Source: Trileptium ribeirensis
Lineage: Eukaryota; Nematoda; Enoplea; Enoplida; Thoracostomopsidae
Assembly: GCA_030248225.1 (NCBI GenBank)
Contig: JASANE010021268.1
Location: forward strand, 1-64,000
Direction of reading: 5' to 3'
Length of the DNA stretch: 64,000 bases
Position 1 is the first letter of the stretch; each line of letters opens with the position of its first letter. A program made the position numbers and the translations under genes. Of this stretch, positions 10,847 to 25,800 are shown piece after piece. The notes under the pieces were generated by a model. The model did not search any database, had not been told where the DNA came from, and worked only from the letters and a program-made list of their open reading frames with translations.

Positions 10847-13800
10847 GTAAGTACGTAGTTGTTGCTAAATACTCAAATACGTTTGAAAACAAGAAGACTA
10901 TCAACTGGATATATGCGAGGATGGGATATCGTTTCTTTTCGGGGATCCATATACTCTAGTGCATAAGATCACGTTCTTTTGGCGGCTTGAATAAGCGACA
11001 TATTCAACCTGCGCTAGAGAGTTGAACTCGTATTTCCAAATGTAGTTGGTTTATATTGGTGTGTATATATGGAGCGAACGTAATGCTAATAGTTTTCGGC
11101 ACGATGTTCTTATTAGAATCTATTGCCAGTTGGTTACGGATTCCGGTACCCATTCAACTAACTTCTCTAAACGAGAAAAATAGATTATATACGTATACAT
11201 TTTGGAATCTGTACCGCTATGTGGAAACATCCACATGTTTTCCAAAAGTATGCCTGAGTTTTACTTATCTTTAAGTTAAAGAAAATTGCCTGCTCTTATA
11301 TTGATGTGAAGTTATGGTCTTCGAACTATGATTTTCATTAATTTCACTAATTTCGTTGCGAATTATAAAATGTTTCCGAACGAAGAATGTCGTGTAACAG
11401 CAACAATTTCATATATGGATTTGTTTCGGCCACTAAGAAATGTAGCATGGAGATTTTTTATAGCTAAATGATAATAGGGATGGGGGTTCTTGGCCGACCT
11501 TCTCCATGTTCCCCTACTTGGCTCCACAGTTCATGCTCCATGTCCCTCCAGATGCTTATAAAGCCTGGTTTTGTCTGATGAGCTATAATTGTCCAAATTT
11601 CCCTGCAGGGCTAAAAATCACTGATATTTTACTTTTTGCGTACTAACATTTGAGTTTAATCATTAAATTACACAATATGTGCATTTGACGTTTTCTGTCA
11701 GTTACAGTTATTTATCGTCTACCCAGTTTCACTAGGGCACTGCCAGATGATCTGGCAGAGCCGCAACCCTTCAGGTATTTTCAGTTCCCTTAGCTGGGCG
11801 CATTGGGTTATGGGTCTTCCCACATCATGCCCCTTCCCCGTATAGTTTTAGTAGTTTGGAAATTAGAGTGTACTTCTGTTGTATATACTTTTTATGTAAC
11901 TCTACTGGTGTTGTTCTTTTTAACTTTTGTAGAGTCTAAAGATACATCCGTTCTTGGGACGCCTCAGCCTCTGAGTTACGGTACGTTGACGGACGACAAG
12001 TCTTGTGTTGTCGTACTTTCTATGGAATATATAATATTTTATGACCAGTAAGGCCTATGTATGTGTATTTAATATTAGGTAATATGTATGATTTGCAATT
12101 TTAATATGTTGAAGAGATACGTAATGTCTTCCAGTAGCCTACGTCATTCGGAAGCGTTGTTTCATGGGGTTGACAGAAATATAGCTTCATCGAAAATATT
12201 TATATATTAGCCTTGTTGGTATGATGTCGCGTAAAAGACTTTGTCAAATTTGATTCGATCCAGCATAACAACAAATGCTTACGTACTTGTTTTGCAATGC
12301 GTTGGTTGCGTGCCTTAACGCGCGATTCTCCGCGCGGAAATTATAACTAGCAAAAGTGTGGCTTTTCGGAGACAAGCCACGAACCCCTGGTTCTTCGAGG
12401 TTTCCAGAGAAACACTATAATAGTGCTGTAGTAGCACTCAAGAAGGTATTGAAGTAGTGTTGTTGGACCTTGTTACCCATTAAGTAGGTTCACATGAAAG
12501 ATTTTACGTCAATCGATAGTTCTCGTGTAAAGGAGTCGAGTCTATTACGACCGGATGCGATCACAATTTCCTGAGATACCGGAAAATCGTCTATTTCAGA
12601 AATTAAATAGTCATTAGATTTCGCTTTTTCTCTTTTTTCCATTAAACACTAACTTGTCAACGATGTTGTGTGATGGTGTTAAATTTGGTACCAGTCGACG
12701 CGTCCTGAGCCATTGTTGGTGCGGAACTTTATCGTTTTCCAATATTGCAAGTTTGACCGAGTTGTGCTTGAAAACCGGTCAAATTTTGCCTCATTTTTGG
12801 CACAAAAGTCTGGACTTAAACAATTTTTTGAAACTGCACAATTTTGAACTTAACCGAATTCGTGCGAATCACGAGCGAGCGGCGGTCATTTTTCGAGGGT
12901 ACTGCACACATAATATTAAATCCTCAGAAGAGATCACATAAAAACAGGTTATTTTTGTGCATAAATTTAACGGCATTTATTAAAAATATATATTTTAATA
13001 ATTTTAGTTTATATCAATCTTGTAAGCCAAGCAATGTGAATATGCGTGTTGAGCCCTTGTTAGTAATTAATATGGTAGCTCATGGGGAGAGGAGTTAAAA
13101 AGAATCATGTTATATCTAGCGATAGTCAAGCTGTTATTAAAGCTATTACAAGTTCCTCAATTAAGTCTTATACAATTAGCCAATGTAGGCTGTCGCTAGA
13201 TAATTTAATGACCAATAAGTAACGTTAGCCTGAATTCCCAAACATAGTGATTTTACAGGTAATGAAATTGCTGATGACCTTGCTAAACGTGGTGCATCCG
13301 CAACATTTACTAGATGTGAACCTGCTGTATGGATTAGTTTGTGTTACCAACTGCATTAAGCAGTGGTGTGAGACGCAGTGGTATAAAAGTTGGGAAGATG
13401 GCTGAATATTTATGCCTATAATACGAAATTATCATCCTATGTGTGCAAATTAAATAAAAAGCGTATGATGCAAATAGTTAGAGCAATAACACGACATTGT
13501 TTACTGCATAAACATTTCAATAATATGAAACTTGTCGCAAATAATTCCTGCAATTGGTGTCTAAATGAAGTTGGCACTTCATTACACCTTATTCTCAAAT
13601 GTAGTAAATTTGTTGATTTATGTAGGAAATTCTTTGGTAAAAATGTATATATTGTTTTATGCCGATGCCCCCGATTTTCAACCGAATAAAATTTTAGGTT
13701 TCCTTAATGGAATTCTTTTGAAAATTTAAAATTCATACAGGGTTTCGCAATGAACCACATTTGGCGTGAGCGGATGGTTAATACACCCATTCAACCCACC

Positions 13801-16800
13801 GTCATTCTACTACCGCTACTACTATTAATACACAAAACGAATGAACGTGACATATTGTCTTCGTCTCTTTGAATGTAGGTTAAAACTTGGAGATGGCGAA
13901 CCCTTTCTTACTTATGTCTTATCGGCATTTCAAAATGAAATTGTATTCACAGTTTGTGGACATGCTTGATTTTACAACTGTAACTGTGCAGTCCTATTCA
14001 CCTAATGAGGGTTCATCAAGCAGTTTTTTGTTATTTTAGCGGCTGAATGAAAATTCAGGTGAGGCGTACAGGGATTTAATTGGTCACCTTGTTTTTAGTA
14101 TTTTAATAAGTAAAAACAGCTTTATCGTATCTATATAGTGAGCGAATACTTTGAACAATAAATCGTAAGAGGTTTAGTATGGTGCTGTTTTCGATATTTT
14201 AGTGAGTGAAATAACGAAGGTCATTTTTATGACTGAAAAAGGTATTTTTCACTTTATAACAAACTTGTAAAAATTGAGCAAGCTTACAATAATTAGAGGT
14301 TCCTTTTTCCAATTCCCGTTGAGGGAATTTGTTTCTAACTTGTTAGACTTCCCTGCCAAATGGTGAAACATCAAAGCCTATCTTTTCTGTAATATATGAT
14401 ATTTTGATCAATGGTGTCACTACTGAAATAAATATTTTTTCAGGGTTTTTCACGCCTCAGAAAATAGCGCTCAGAGGTCCAAAATCAGATTTGACCACTA
14501 ACGGAGGGTGGTCCTAACTAGGGGTCAAGAGCATGACATTAGCAAATATTCAAATTTTGCGCACAAATTTGGCTAAATTTTAACAAAAATCGCTGAAAAT
14601 TCGCGAAATTTTAGCAAAACATTTGGTGGAAAATAGGCAAAATTTTAGATTATGTAAATTAAAATTTTTGCTGAAATTGGGAATAACGGAAGGATAATAA
14701 TAAAGGAATAATTTGTGATGGTCATAATTGTTAAATTTATGTGTTATGAGGAGAGGAGGGACTGCTTTTAGGGGTCACACAGGACCAATAAGGGGTGAAC
14801 CCCTCTCCTCCTATAAAAAATAACGAGTTAGTTAGTCTTCCCAATAACTACTGATATACTGGGAGCAATTACCCCAAAACAAAAATTAGCTTAGGGTATA
14901 AACATGGACTGTAATCGAAAAACCCCATGGAATTCTTGAACTAGCAACCATCATAGGGTAGCAATTTGCTGCTGTTGGTTTTGGCGGTACTACCTCTTAA
15001 GCAGGGAATAACCGGAACACTGAACTTTACCGGAACTGGAACCGTCCATTTAAACCGGATCCGGAACCGGAATCTGGTCTTCGAAAATTATATATAGTAA
15101 AAATCGTTTGTTACATGTTCTGTATATATGATTCTAAGAGAAATTAATAGAAAGTAATTTTTTGATCACTGGTACGAGACACTGTTTAGGCTAGCGTCGG
15201 ACAAACGGTGCTCTTGTTTGAATCGTAGGTGGAGCTGGATTGCGGTTTTGGCTGGTCTCCATTTTACTTATACTTTCACTTTGTCTAATTTCCTTGCTTC
15301 GTTTGCTGATTTGTGTGTCTCCTTGTTCCACTTGATCCCACAGTGTCCTGGCATTGACTGCAGTGTAATGTTTTTATCTTTGAGATCCACTGGCCTTGCT
15401 GCTGTGACTAGGGGCATCAACGTCTTTTGGCACCGATCGGTATAGAAGTGTTTATTAAGCGAAGCGTTTTTGTTTTTGTCAGTGGGGGAAAATTCGGCAC
15501 CGTCCGTTGAACTCCTAAAAAACAACTGGGCCGATTTAAAAAAAAATTTTTGAAAGGCCTAATATCGGACAGGTGCAAGACATATAGATTTGGACAAAAT
15601 TTGCTTTAGTTAATAAGTAATTAACTAGTTAATTGAACGTGTCAGCTTATTTTTAGCGTATTTAAACAAAAATTGCTTTTCAATGAATAATTAATGTAAA
15701 GCTATTATTTTGGTGCGTCTATTACATCTCTCTGTGCTGGTTATGAATTTGGTGTTTATTACTATTAGGATATGTTAGAAATATGCTAGTTAGTTAATTA
15801 ATTAACAACTAATTACTAATTAGCTAAATTTTTGAATATTTTCAAAGTGCTCCGAAATTAAAAAAATTGCACACGGAGGTTTTCTATGACGCTGATCACG
15901 AATATGATATTTTCGAATCTCTAAAATTTGGTCGTATATGCTAATTAGTTAAGTACCTAATCAATTAGCTAATTAGTAAATTTTATGCAAATTTTAAAAT
16001 CGCCTTGAAATTGGTGATTTTTGGCAGTCGTGGGCCTTCGAGATCGCTGATCATGAATATTTGACTTTTAAACCTCTATGATTTTATCACGTTTGCTAAT
16101 TAGTGATATACCTAGGTGATATTACTAATTAATTTGCTAATTTTTTACCTAGCTAGCTGTTTGGATGGTGGATTTGACATCAAATGTCTAAAACGTGATA
16201 CTTAGTATAAATTGATTAAATATTTAGTTGAAATACGTGTATATATAATAAGATATAATATAATTTGTCTATTGCTCCGCTCACTTTTTGTAATTTATTA
16301 CATTTACTAGTAATAATTGTAATGTTTGTTGTTATTAAGTTTTGCTATTTAGATGCAATCGCTAAACTTTTGCTCGCAGAAAAATTCATTCTAACGGCGC
16401 TCGAATTTCACACGGAGCTGTTAGAGTCGGGTCGCGAGCTCTACCGTCTTCGTGACTATTTTTCGAATCCAGCTCATTTCGAAATGCAGGTGGGCGGACA
16501 ATACCATGGCGGCCTTGGCTACGTTGGGCGATATGCCCTCGGCGTTGTGGACTCTTCGGCTAATATGATGACGATGTTGTCACCGATACGTAAGTTGTTA
16601 ACGGGCTTTTGAAATTTTGTGGTGGGCCGATGGTAAAATAATATACTGTATCATTGTGCTTTTGGTGTTGTCTCGTTGGTAATCAGCAATACGTAATTTG
16701 TTAAGCTTTACTGTTGGAAGTTCGTAGTTATCAGATGGTAAAAGACAAAATATATTGTATGACTCTGCCATTGACATTGTGAACACTTCGATGAAGTTGT

Positions 16801-19800
16801 TATCGATGTGGGTCATTTCACGAAAGCATGAAATTTGGTTGGGTGGGCTACATCGGCACTTTTTGGGCCATACCACCAGTCTTTTGGAAGGAAATTTATT
16901 GGCGCTGTGTGGTGTAGTAATATGCTGTCCGACAGTCATTATAAGATATGGTGTACTTCTGTGGCTCTAACATAGCAGGAGCTAGTGTTCCACAAATCGG
17001 ATGGGCCAAATGAAGCCAAAAACATATGTCCCACTGTAAACGTTGGCAGTATCGCCAGCACATGATACATATGTATTTTTTCATTTCACTGTGATCGTTT
17101 GATATTTGCTAATTTTTTTGGAAAAACTTGGGAGCGCCAATAATTGTATATAACGATAATCGTAATCGGTACTGGTGGCAATGAAAAAAGAATGTGAGCG
17201 TATGTCTATGTGTTGCTTAGTTATGATGCCGAAGGTCACAAAGTGCCAAAAATTAGGTATGCAAAATGTAGCACCCCCCAAATTAAGATAATTCAATTTA
17301 ATAAAACCAAATTTAGCATACAGTCTTACAATAGGCCGGATAGAAATATAGTGACTCCCCACTAGAATCTAGACATGTATTAAAAATTTTTAATGAAAAT
17401 GTAACCCCCCCCCGCCCGACCGCATAAAATTAAGTTAGTTATCATATAATTAAGGTTTTACGCGTTATATGTTGTAGAAAGGTGTAGGTCCCCACCCGAC
17501 TTAAGGTGTAGCCCCCGACTTTAGGTGTAGCCAACCGGACTTCAGGTGTAGCCCCCACGCCTTACACATATCGGGGTGTCAATTTTTACAAGACCTATGG
17601 ATCTGCCTGAAATTTTCTGTCGGATATCTCCAACTCATGGTTGGTTTATGAGCATAAAATGGTATCTGTATGTGCTGTATCCGTTTCTCTTGAAAAAATT
17701 CTGCGACACGCTTGTTCTAAATTGATCATTTTTAACCTCAAAAGGTCTCTAGCGGCACCAATTATAGGCCATGTCCTCCAAATGGCTTGACCGCGACCCT
17801 TTTTGTCCGGCTTGCATACAAACAGACCATAGTTCACATGTCGCTGCGTCAACCTATAGAATAAAGACTTATTTCGGATTAAAATTTGAACCCCAGGGGG
17901 CTATTTGCGACCCCTGTAACAGGTTTCAGGAAGTTCGTTTTGCATAGAGACATCGATATTCGAAAAATTCAAGGTTTTTTACGTCGGAAAGGGTCTAAAC
18001 ACTGTACATTCGAAAACGTTTCATTTTGGCTTCAAAAAGTGGTGTTTAAAATTACATGCTTGCGTGAAATGACCCATATGTAAGGTTTTAATGGTCATAC
18101 TGGACGTTTCGCAGTGGGTAGATGATACAAGACAAAAGCATGCATTTGGAATAGGATAGGTCACCATATGGAAAAACTGTTTATCTGCAAATTTTGTACA
18201 ATGCGTTTGGGCGGTCTACGCAGTAAAACACTATTACACATCTAATAAGAGGAGTGTAGTTTTGTCGATTTTGGCGCTTTTCTAGAATTGATGAAGCCTT
18301 AATGTGACGCATTTCACCTTTTCAGATGGTTTAAATGGGTTTGGTGTTACTGAAACCGATTGCCAGAATATACTGTGCCTTCAGTATCTTAGTTATTGCG
18401 TACAGAGTATTAAGGATGCTCTATGTATAGGTTTTCGGCACGCTGGATACGATGGTTTGATTATGTAGGGACTAACTCGGATATTTCTTGCGTTTTCAGT
18501 TGTGCTCGATGGTTTTCGGGTCAACGATGTTTTATGGTTTTCATTGGGTCCTCGATTACAGATATTTTATTTTTGTATATATACATCAAACACAAAGCCC
18601 GTTACAAGGCCTCCACAAAAATACCATTTGATGAAACCACACACCATTTTACCCTCGCTTGGAGCTACTAATATAAAATAAACGCTTGATCAATCGTGTA
18701 AGATAGTCTTTTTGTCATTCGAAGCAGTTTAGCTATAAATTTAAAGACTTTTTATCCTCGTGTGTATCTGTTATTTAACATTTTGCACTCTAAATTTTCA
18801 TTTGAACACCCTCTCACTGGAATGAGACAACAATGTTACAATGAATATAACAGCAGCCGCACAAGTTGAGATGTAACATTATTATAGCTTCACAACATCT
18901 AGGTATAATGTAGTCAATAAATGATCGAAAACAGTAGCAACAATGCGTGTCTGCAATGTCATACAAAACAATTCTAGTAAGAGGCAACTAAGTAATGTTT
19001 TAGAGCGTTCGTCGAGCATTCAGACGTTTGATTCGATCGACGATCTGGCGCCTTCCGATGACGGTGAGCGGAAACTTGACGACAAAGTTGCGGGTAAGAG
19101 TCGTTATCTTGTTTGTTTCAGTGTTTAAATGGTGGTTTTCGGGGCGGCATTCTATCGTTAGGCTCCTTGGATAGAGTGTTAAATGCTGGTCTCTCCACTG
19201 ACCCGCTCGGACTGGGGGGCATCTGTTGAGAGCCACACCGATTTCAAATTGATAAGGGGTACAGAGTCGGGGTCACCGCAACCCAACCATCCCCTCTTTG
19301 CGGAAAAGCCAGAAAAGTACTCAGTCAGTGATGCTGTCGTGACTCGTTTAGTCGAATTTTTGAGCCGGCCGTTGTGACCAATTATATGTATTTCGCCTTT
19401 CAAGTTTTCAAGTCTCTGGCGCTGTGTTTGTTTTTGCGTCATATATATTTTAGTATTTCATATTCCTGTAGTGAATAATTTTCCTTTTTGTTTGGAGGCG
19501 TAATGATGCAAAACCATAATAAAATATAATTTGATGTATTAGTTTTATCGTGTTGAAATATTTGCGCATAAACACGTATCATTTTCGCTAGGTCCTCAAG
19601 GTGGCGTGCTGTCACCATTTTTATAGGCTTTAGTCAAAATGTAGAGTAACTTAGCCAAGATTGTGTGTTGCAGAGGTGAAAGCTTTTAAATTCTGTCTGG
19701 GTCTGTGTGTGTGATCGGCCATAATTTGGGAACGACTTAACCGATTTTCATGATCTTGGGCTCATTCGAACAGGCAAATCGATTTACCGACATCCCAGAG

Positions 19801-22800
19801 CGTTTTTTGATTTGGAGTGTGGTTTGGGGGTTAAATTTTTTATTTTTTATCCTCATCTTAGTACCCTTCACGGAAGCAAGGTTTTTATCTCAGCTTTATT
19901 TTTTTGGAATTTTTTCTCTGGTTGGTTTTATTTCATAGTAAAACGATAAATGCCGTTGCCTCTTTTTTGTTTTCGATTATAGATCCGGTTCTGGAGTTAT
20001 ACGCTTTGAGGTATGGCACCCTTGTGGTTCCTCGACCCAAAATTAAAAAATTTGTTCTCACGTCCTGGGCTGCTGAAAAGTTTCACTTGGGGTTTTCTTG
20101 CATAGGAAACTCATTGCCGGTGTTGACTTTGCGATACGACCCATGGTTCCATGGGTACAGGGGTATCGCGCTCCCAAAGTTCAGGGTCAGAGGCAAAATG
20201 ATGGTTTTTACCCCATTTTAGTACCCTTCACGGAAACAAGGTTATTTTTATCTTAACTTTCGAATTTTTCTCTGGATGGTTTTAAATGCCGATGCCTCTT
20301 TTTTGATTTTCGATTCATGGGGTTTTGAAGTATGGCACCCTCGTGCTTCCTCGACCCAAATTTCGAAAATTTCTTCTGAAGTACTTGACGACTGAAAAGT
20401 TTTACTCGGGGTTTTCGGGCATGTAAAACTCATCGCTGGTGTTGATTTTGCTCTGCGACCCATGGTGCCATGGGTGCGGCTGTATTGCGCTCCCAAAATT
20501 CAGGATTAGTGAGCAAAATGAGGGGTTTTAAAAATCACTTTAGTAGTTTTCACGGAAGCAAGGCGTGTTTACATGTTTGGAATTTTCGAATACCTATCGT
20601 ATTGTTTTCTATTTTTGTAATATTTTAAAAACATTAGTCTCTTTATATAAGCAGAATGGTAGGGGCGCAACAGTTTTAATTCATTTATCTAATTTTTCCT
20701 GTACCATTTTAGTGCTGGAATTTGAGTTGCGGAAAGCGAAAGAAACAATTCGTGCTTTACGGAATCAGCTCACCTTAGCAACAACTGGTACGTAAATGGT
20801 TTAAAGTTGTGTTTTAAAGCATGGATCTGTCTTTGTTATTCCGTTAAAAATCGTTTATTCCATAACATTATGACTTTCTGCAGCTGAAAGGTGTAGAATT
20901 GCGAGCCCTGCATTCCCTGAAAATGTTTCCAGGGGGGCATGAACCGGAGGCGCCCGATTTTGCCAGGGGGCATTTTGCAACAGAAAAAGGATCAAAATCG
21001 TGCCAGAAGCACTTCCAAAACGCTTTTTGTGGAGAGAAGAAACTATTCTCAATTTAGTTTTGACAAAATTGACAAAATTTTTGGCTTAAGGGTGGAATTT
21101 TAGCACAAATTTTTGATCAAATTTTATATACTTTGGGTTCTTACCGAGTGAAAAAAGTTGCCAAGAGGCGATGAAACGAGGGAGCCTAAAATTTTACCAG
21201 GTTGAACAAACTTTGGGGCCCCAGTTTGGGGTGCTCAAGAATTATGAATTAATAGTATTTTCAACTACATGGTACATTGAGCTTTAAGCTTTTATTTTAG
21301 AATGTCTATCCTGCTACTATACGTCTTTATATTTCGGCTAAGTATCTAAGAATTATAGGTTAAGCATTCTTAAGTTTGGGTTAAATAACTTGATTAAGTT
21401 TACTGTAACCGATTCATTTTAATTCAAATATATGCAGCAGTATATTCAGAGCTGTCATTCAGCCATGGTTATATTGTTCGGGCTTTCAGGATATGCAGCA
21501 TCAAAGAATATTTTAAAAATTATTTGAAAGAATTATTATTAGTAAAGAAAAAAGTTTGTAAGCAAAATATACTAATAGGTTTATCAATAAACATATGGAT
21601 ATCGGCTTTTAAGAATTTTGAAACATGTGTAAGATTAACGGTATATATAATATGATGTAAGAAATGGCGCTAGAGATATTTCTAATTAGATATGTACAAG
21701 TTTAAAAATTTAATGGTCATGCATTTCAAACTCCGTTAACAAACAGTTACCGTGTTTAGTTAAACAACGCATATATTCAGAACGTAGCGAAACGTAGTGG
21801 AGATTGTGTGTTGCAGTGGTGAAATCTTTTAAATTCCGTCTGTGTGTGTGTGATCGGCCATAACTCGGGAACGACTTAGTAAATCCACGAGCGTTTTTTT
21901 ATTTGGAGTCTGGTTGCGGGGTCATGAGTGAAAATGTAGATTTTTTGCCCCATTTCAACCTATTTTGGTACCCGTCACGGAAGCAAGGTTATTTTTACGG
22001 GGGTATGGCGCCGCCATGCTTCATCGACCAAAAATTCCTAATTTTACTGTTACGTCCTAGGAGGTTGATTGCTTGCACTTGGGGATTTTGGGACAAGGGA
22101 AACTTATTGTCGGTGCTAGTTTTGTTCTAACTTGTGCGGTATTGTGCGATATCCACATATAGCATGTTGACGTATGCTATCGAGAGCTGATTAGCTGCAC
22201 GCAAAAGGCGTAGGTATATCTATTCTTCACTACGTTCTGCATACTGGATAGAGTTACAAGTACTAAACTGATCAGGATTATACAATTCAAGTTTTTATGG
22301 AATTATACTGATCAAGTTTATGCATTTGAAGTTTATATGAAATAGTGTTTGCTTTGATGCTCATGAACCTTATTTGCTGGCGTATTTTTCCACCGGGTCA
22401 CTAGCAGATCTGTTAAAAAATATAGCAATTTTTTAATCTAACAAATGCAATTAATGCTTATATAAAACAATTTCTGGCTCCTGCATTAATAACTCTCTGG
22501 TTTCTGTATTTCTTAAAAGTTTGCGAGTTGGCATGAACTGGGCGCCCTGGTCAGAACTGAGGTGCTTTGGAGTCTGCTATAGGAAGTGGACTGAACGGGA
22601 GGTCTCTTTAAACCAAATTTTTAACCCTTTTTTGCTGAAATTAATCAAATTTTTAACTTCGGAAAGGGATTTGAATATAAAAAAGTTGCCAATTTTTACG
22701 TCCAAAGAGTTGCTGTATTGGCCGGGGAAGCCAAAAAAATTTGCCAGAGGGCCACAGACCCACACCGTTGTTTGCCAGGCAAGAGGCATCGAAAAATACC

Positions 22801-25800
22801 GGCCCTTCCGCTTTGGAGAAGCCATACTCTTTTTCACTGTAACATTTAGCAGCCGAAATGAAATGCATGGGATGCAGTGCTCGATATACTAAGACTAACT
22901 CTTACAATCACGTCTTATATGAAGCTTTGACTACGCCTATAATTAAATCGTCGCCATGCTTCCCGAACTCCGTACATTAAGCATTAAGAACAAGGTGTTC
23001 GTAATCATATAACATCCAACCCCTAAAGATGACACAGCCCACAGTATTCATCGTCGTAACAGAGCAAAAAATTCTGCTGGTAATTAAACTTTAGCATACA
23101 AAATTGCAATGTTTGACTTGACATCACGTCCCCTGTAAAACTGTTCTATACGTTCCTAATCGACGAATGGCAGTAAGAAACAGATGTTAGTTCCCAACGT
23201 TATAGTCACTGTTGGCTGCTGCATATTGTTATCGGAAATACACGAACTAAATGCATTCACTGAATATACTTATTTTTGGTTATTTCTGTTTTAAGCGAAA
23301 CGATACATCTTGGCTTAAAATTTTCAATTCTGATTTTTCTTGTATTTTAGAAGACGTAACCACACATCAACGCATGTCCTCGTCGATGTACTCATGTGGA
23401 GCCAATAATTCAAGTCAAAACGCTACAGCTAACGACAATTTCAATGAGTCGACAAGGCTATTCTATGTCGGCGGCAGCCCAGCTGCTGCCGAAACTGGGA
23501 ATGTCTCAAATCAAGCCTCAAATCAAATCAGTACTACTGAGGACCCAGCGGGCAGATCCCAGGGGGCTCAGGTTGAAATCATGGCTTTAGCGGCTACAAC
23601 AACATCAACAGCGATAGCCACAACACCAGTTATACCACGGAGTACGTCGTGTGAGCAGGTGAGTGTGACCGTGCGAATTGGAACTATTTGTGCGCTGCCG
23701 CGTAGCTTGCTCATTGAGTCGGAAAAAGTACAAAACGTTTAAATTACATAAAGTTGTTTTCGTTGCTTGCCACCGGAAAGTGTGTTGTCTGTGTAATTGA
23801 TTATGGAATGCTGGAAAGTTGTGTTAATCTGAAGGGCCTATAGATTGCTTATAAATAATTTTACAATGATTCGAGTGTAAATAGGCAATGTATTACCCTG
23901 CCTTTACCTGAAACTAAGCGTAAGCGTATTCATTAACTTATTCGTAAACATGTTTATAGTTATATAACATTATTTATAGTACGCAACAAAATGGTATACG
24001 GAATCGCAATTAGACGGAGTGCCTATCTACGTGTTTCTGCTTGATTCTAGTTTTGTACTTTTCTTTGCTAATATTGTAGATGTATTGTTTTGAATTCCTT
24101 TAGAATGGCACATCACCGGCTGAATTAGTAAACATAGCTGAACCGCTGGGCGCGATGAAGTCGGCAAAGACGCGTGTACCGTTTATTTTACGCTACTTCA
24201 AATTAATGTATCCTCTTAATCCAGGGTCTTGCGCCTCATTTATTCTCAGAGTACGTACGCTGTGCTGTATAATATAGTCGACTGTGGTGTCGTTAGTTCT
24301 GATACTATATTTTGGCTAGTTTCACAGATGTCCCGCCATTTCAGGCACAGCTAATTTTCTAAATTTGTTTGTCACTGGTTGCTATGCAGGATTTAGGGTA
24401 ACAGTGGAGCTCAAAATATGTTCTGCGCGTCCCAATCGTCGTACAGTTTTACATATGTGTGTATAGGAGGCGAGGGGTCGGGGTACTACATTTGAGGGGC
24501 GTACCACTCCAGCCATATTTAACCACCCGTCTCTTCCACTCCGCAGCAAAGCCGCGTTGAAAATTTTGGGGCATTTGGCAAAATATGGGTCAATGTAAGA
24601 AAATTGTTTAAAAATTAAGAAAATTTGGGCAAAATGCTGGCACGAACTCCGAAATATACTTGCATAATTTGGAAAACTTATGAATCCTAAAAATTTTATT
24701 AATTGACCCCCACCCCCCTCCGGCTGGAAACGTCTACTTCCTAGATCCGGTGGTTCTTGGACACTTCAATTAGGCCATGTGTTTTCGTATTCTCTTGACA
24801 AGGAAACAACGGACTGTGTGAAGCGGTATCGTCTTAATAATTTGACCACTGTACATCGGCAACGACCGCTTCACTTTCGATGATTAGTTCTTTACAACAG
24901 TCATTGATCAACTTGGATAGTTGTTGATTGATCCCATTTGTGATATTCTGCTCTGGCACTTTTGTAACTCAAACGCAAAAGTAGTCTTGTCAGATTACTG
25001 CTGTATAGCGTCGTATCTATTATAAACCACAAATTTGTCTTCTGGTTTGATAAAAACAAAATTTCATTCTGCTCAAAAATATCTGTCGGAAATTAGTTAC
25101 CGTCTCAACCAAATATCTTCGATTTTTATCTGCTGCGTCTTGAGATCTGCCTCAAGATCATACATACCTGTTGTACATAAATACATATTTATAGTACACC
25201 TAAAGCAAAAGTGTATAAATTTTTAACCGATATTCTGGTTAATCTGCCTATATCTTTCTACAGTCGTATTCATGTTCCGCCCGAAAGGCAAAAACATTAC
25301 CTGTGATTTTGATTTGTGTTCACATATGGTTTAAAAATTATAATGTAGTCAGTCCGTATTGCAGCGTCCTCGAATTGCGATTCCGATCAAACCACACGAA
25401 GAGCGAGCGCTGAATTTTCTAGTCAACGAATATCTTCTTCAGCACAATTTCAAACTAACAGCAGTTACGTTTTCGGAAGAAAATCAGGATCAGGTAAGCA
25501 GTCGTAGCATATCTGGAATGCGGCTTGTTCTTTCTGGCTTTTCATCGCAAGGATTAGCTATTATGCCGAAGAATTATTTACTATATTTCAAAATCATATG
25601 TCAAGTAGTAGGTTATATTATAGCCAAGGTGTTGAATTATGAGTGTTGAATATGTAATTTATGCGCGACTAAACTTAACCTGCGCCCACATACAATCCTA
25701 TTTTATAAAACACGATGTCGAATCCATACGCAGTGTTACGGAACAAGCAATACAAGCAATTCGATTCACTGCTAGCTTAGAAGTCGTGATTTGCAACCGG

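Noticed and set aside
16353..16489. Ending exon 2 at the earlier donor (cag|gtgggc)
   Set aside because: The donor is weak and its phase 0 does not fit the best acceptor of exon 3; the gtaagt donor at 16590 fits both frame and family length.
22521..22892. 123-codon frame in intron 4 as a gene
   Set aside because: Overlaps repeat-like 'aaatttttaa' sequence, with competing open frames on the other strand and no family resemblance.
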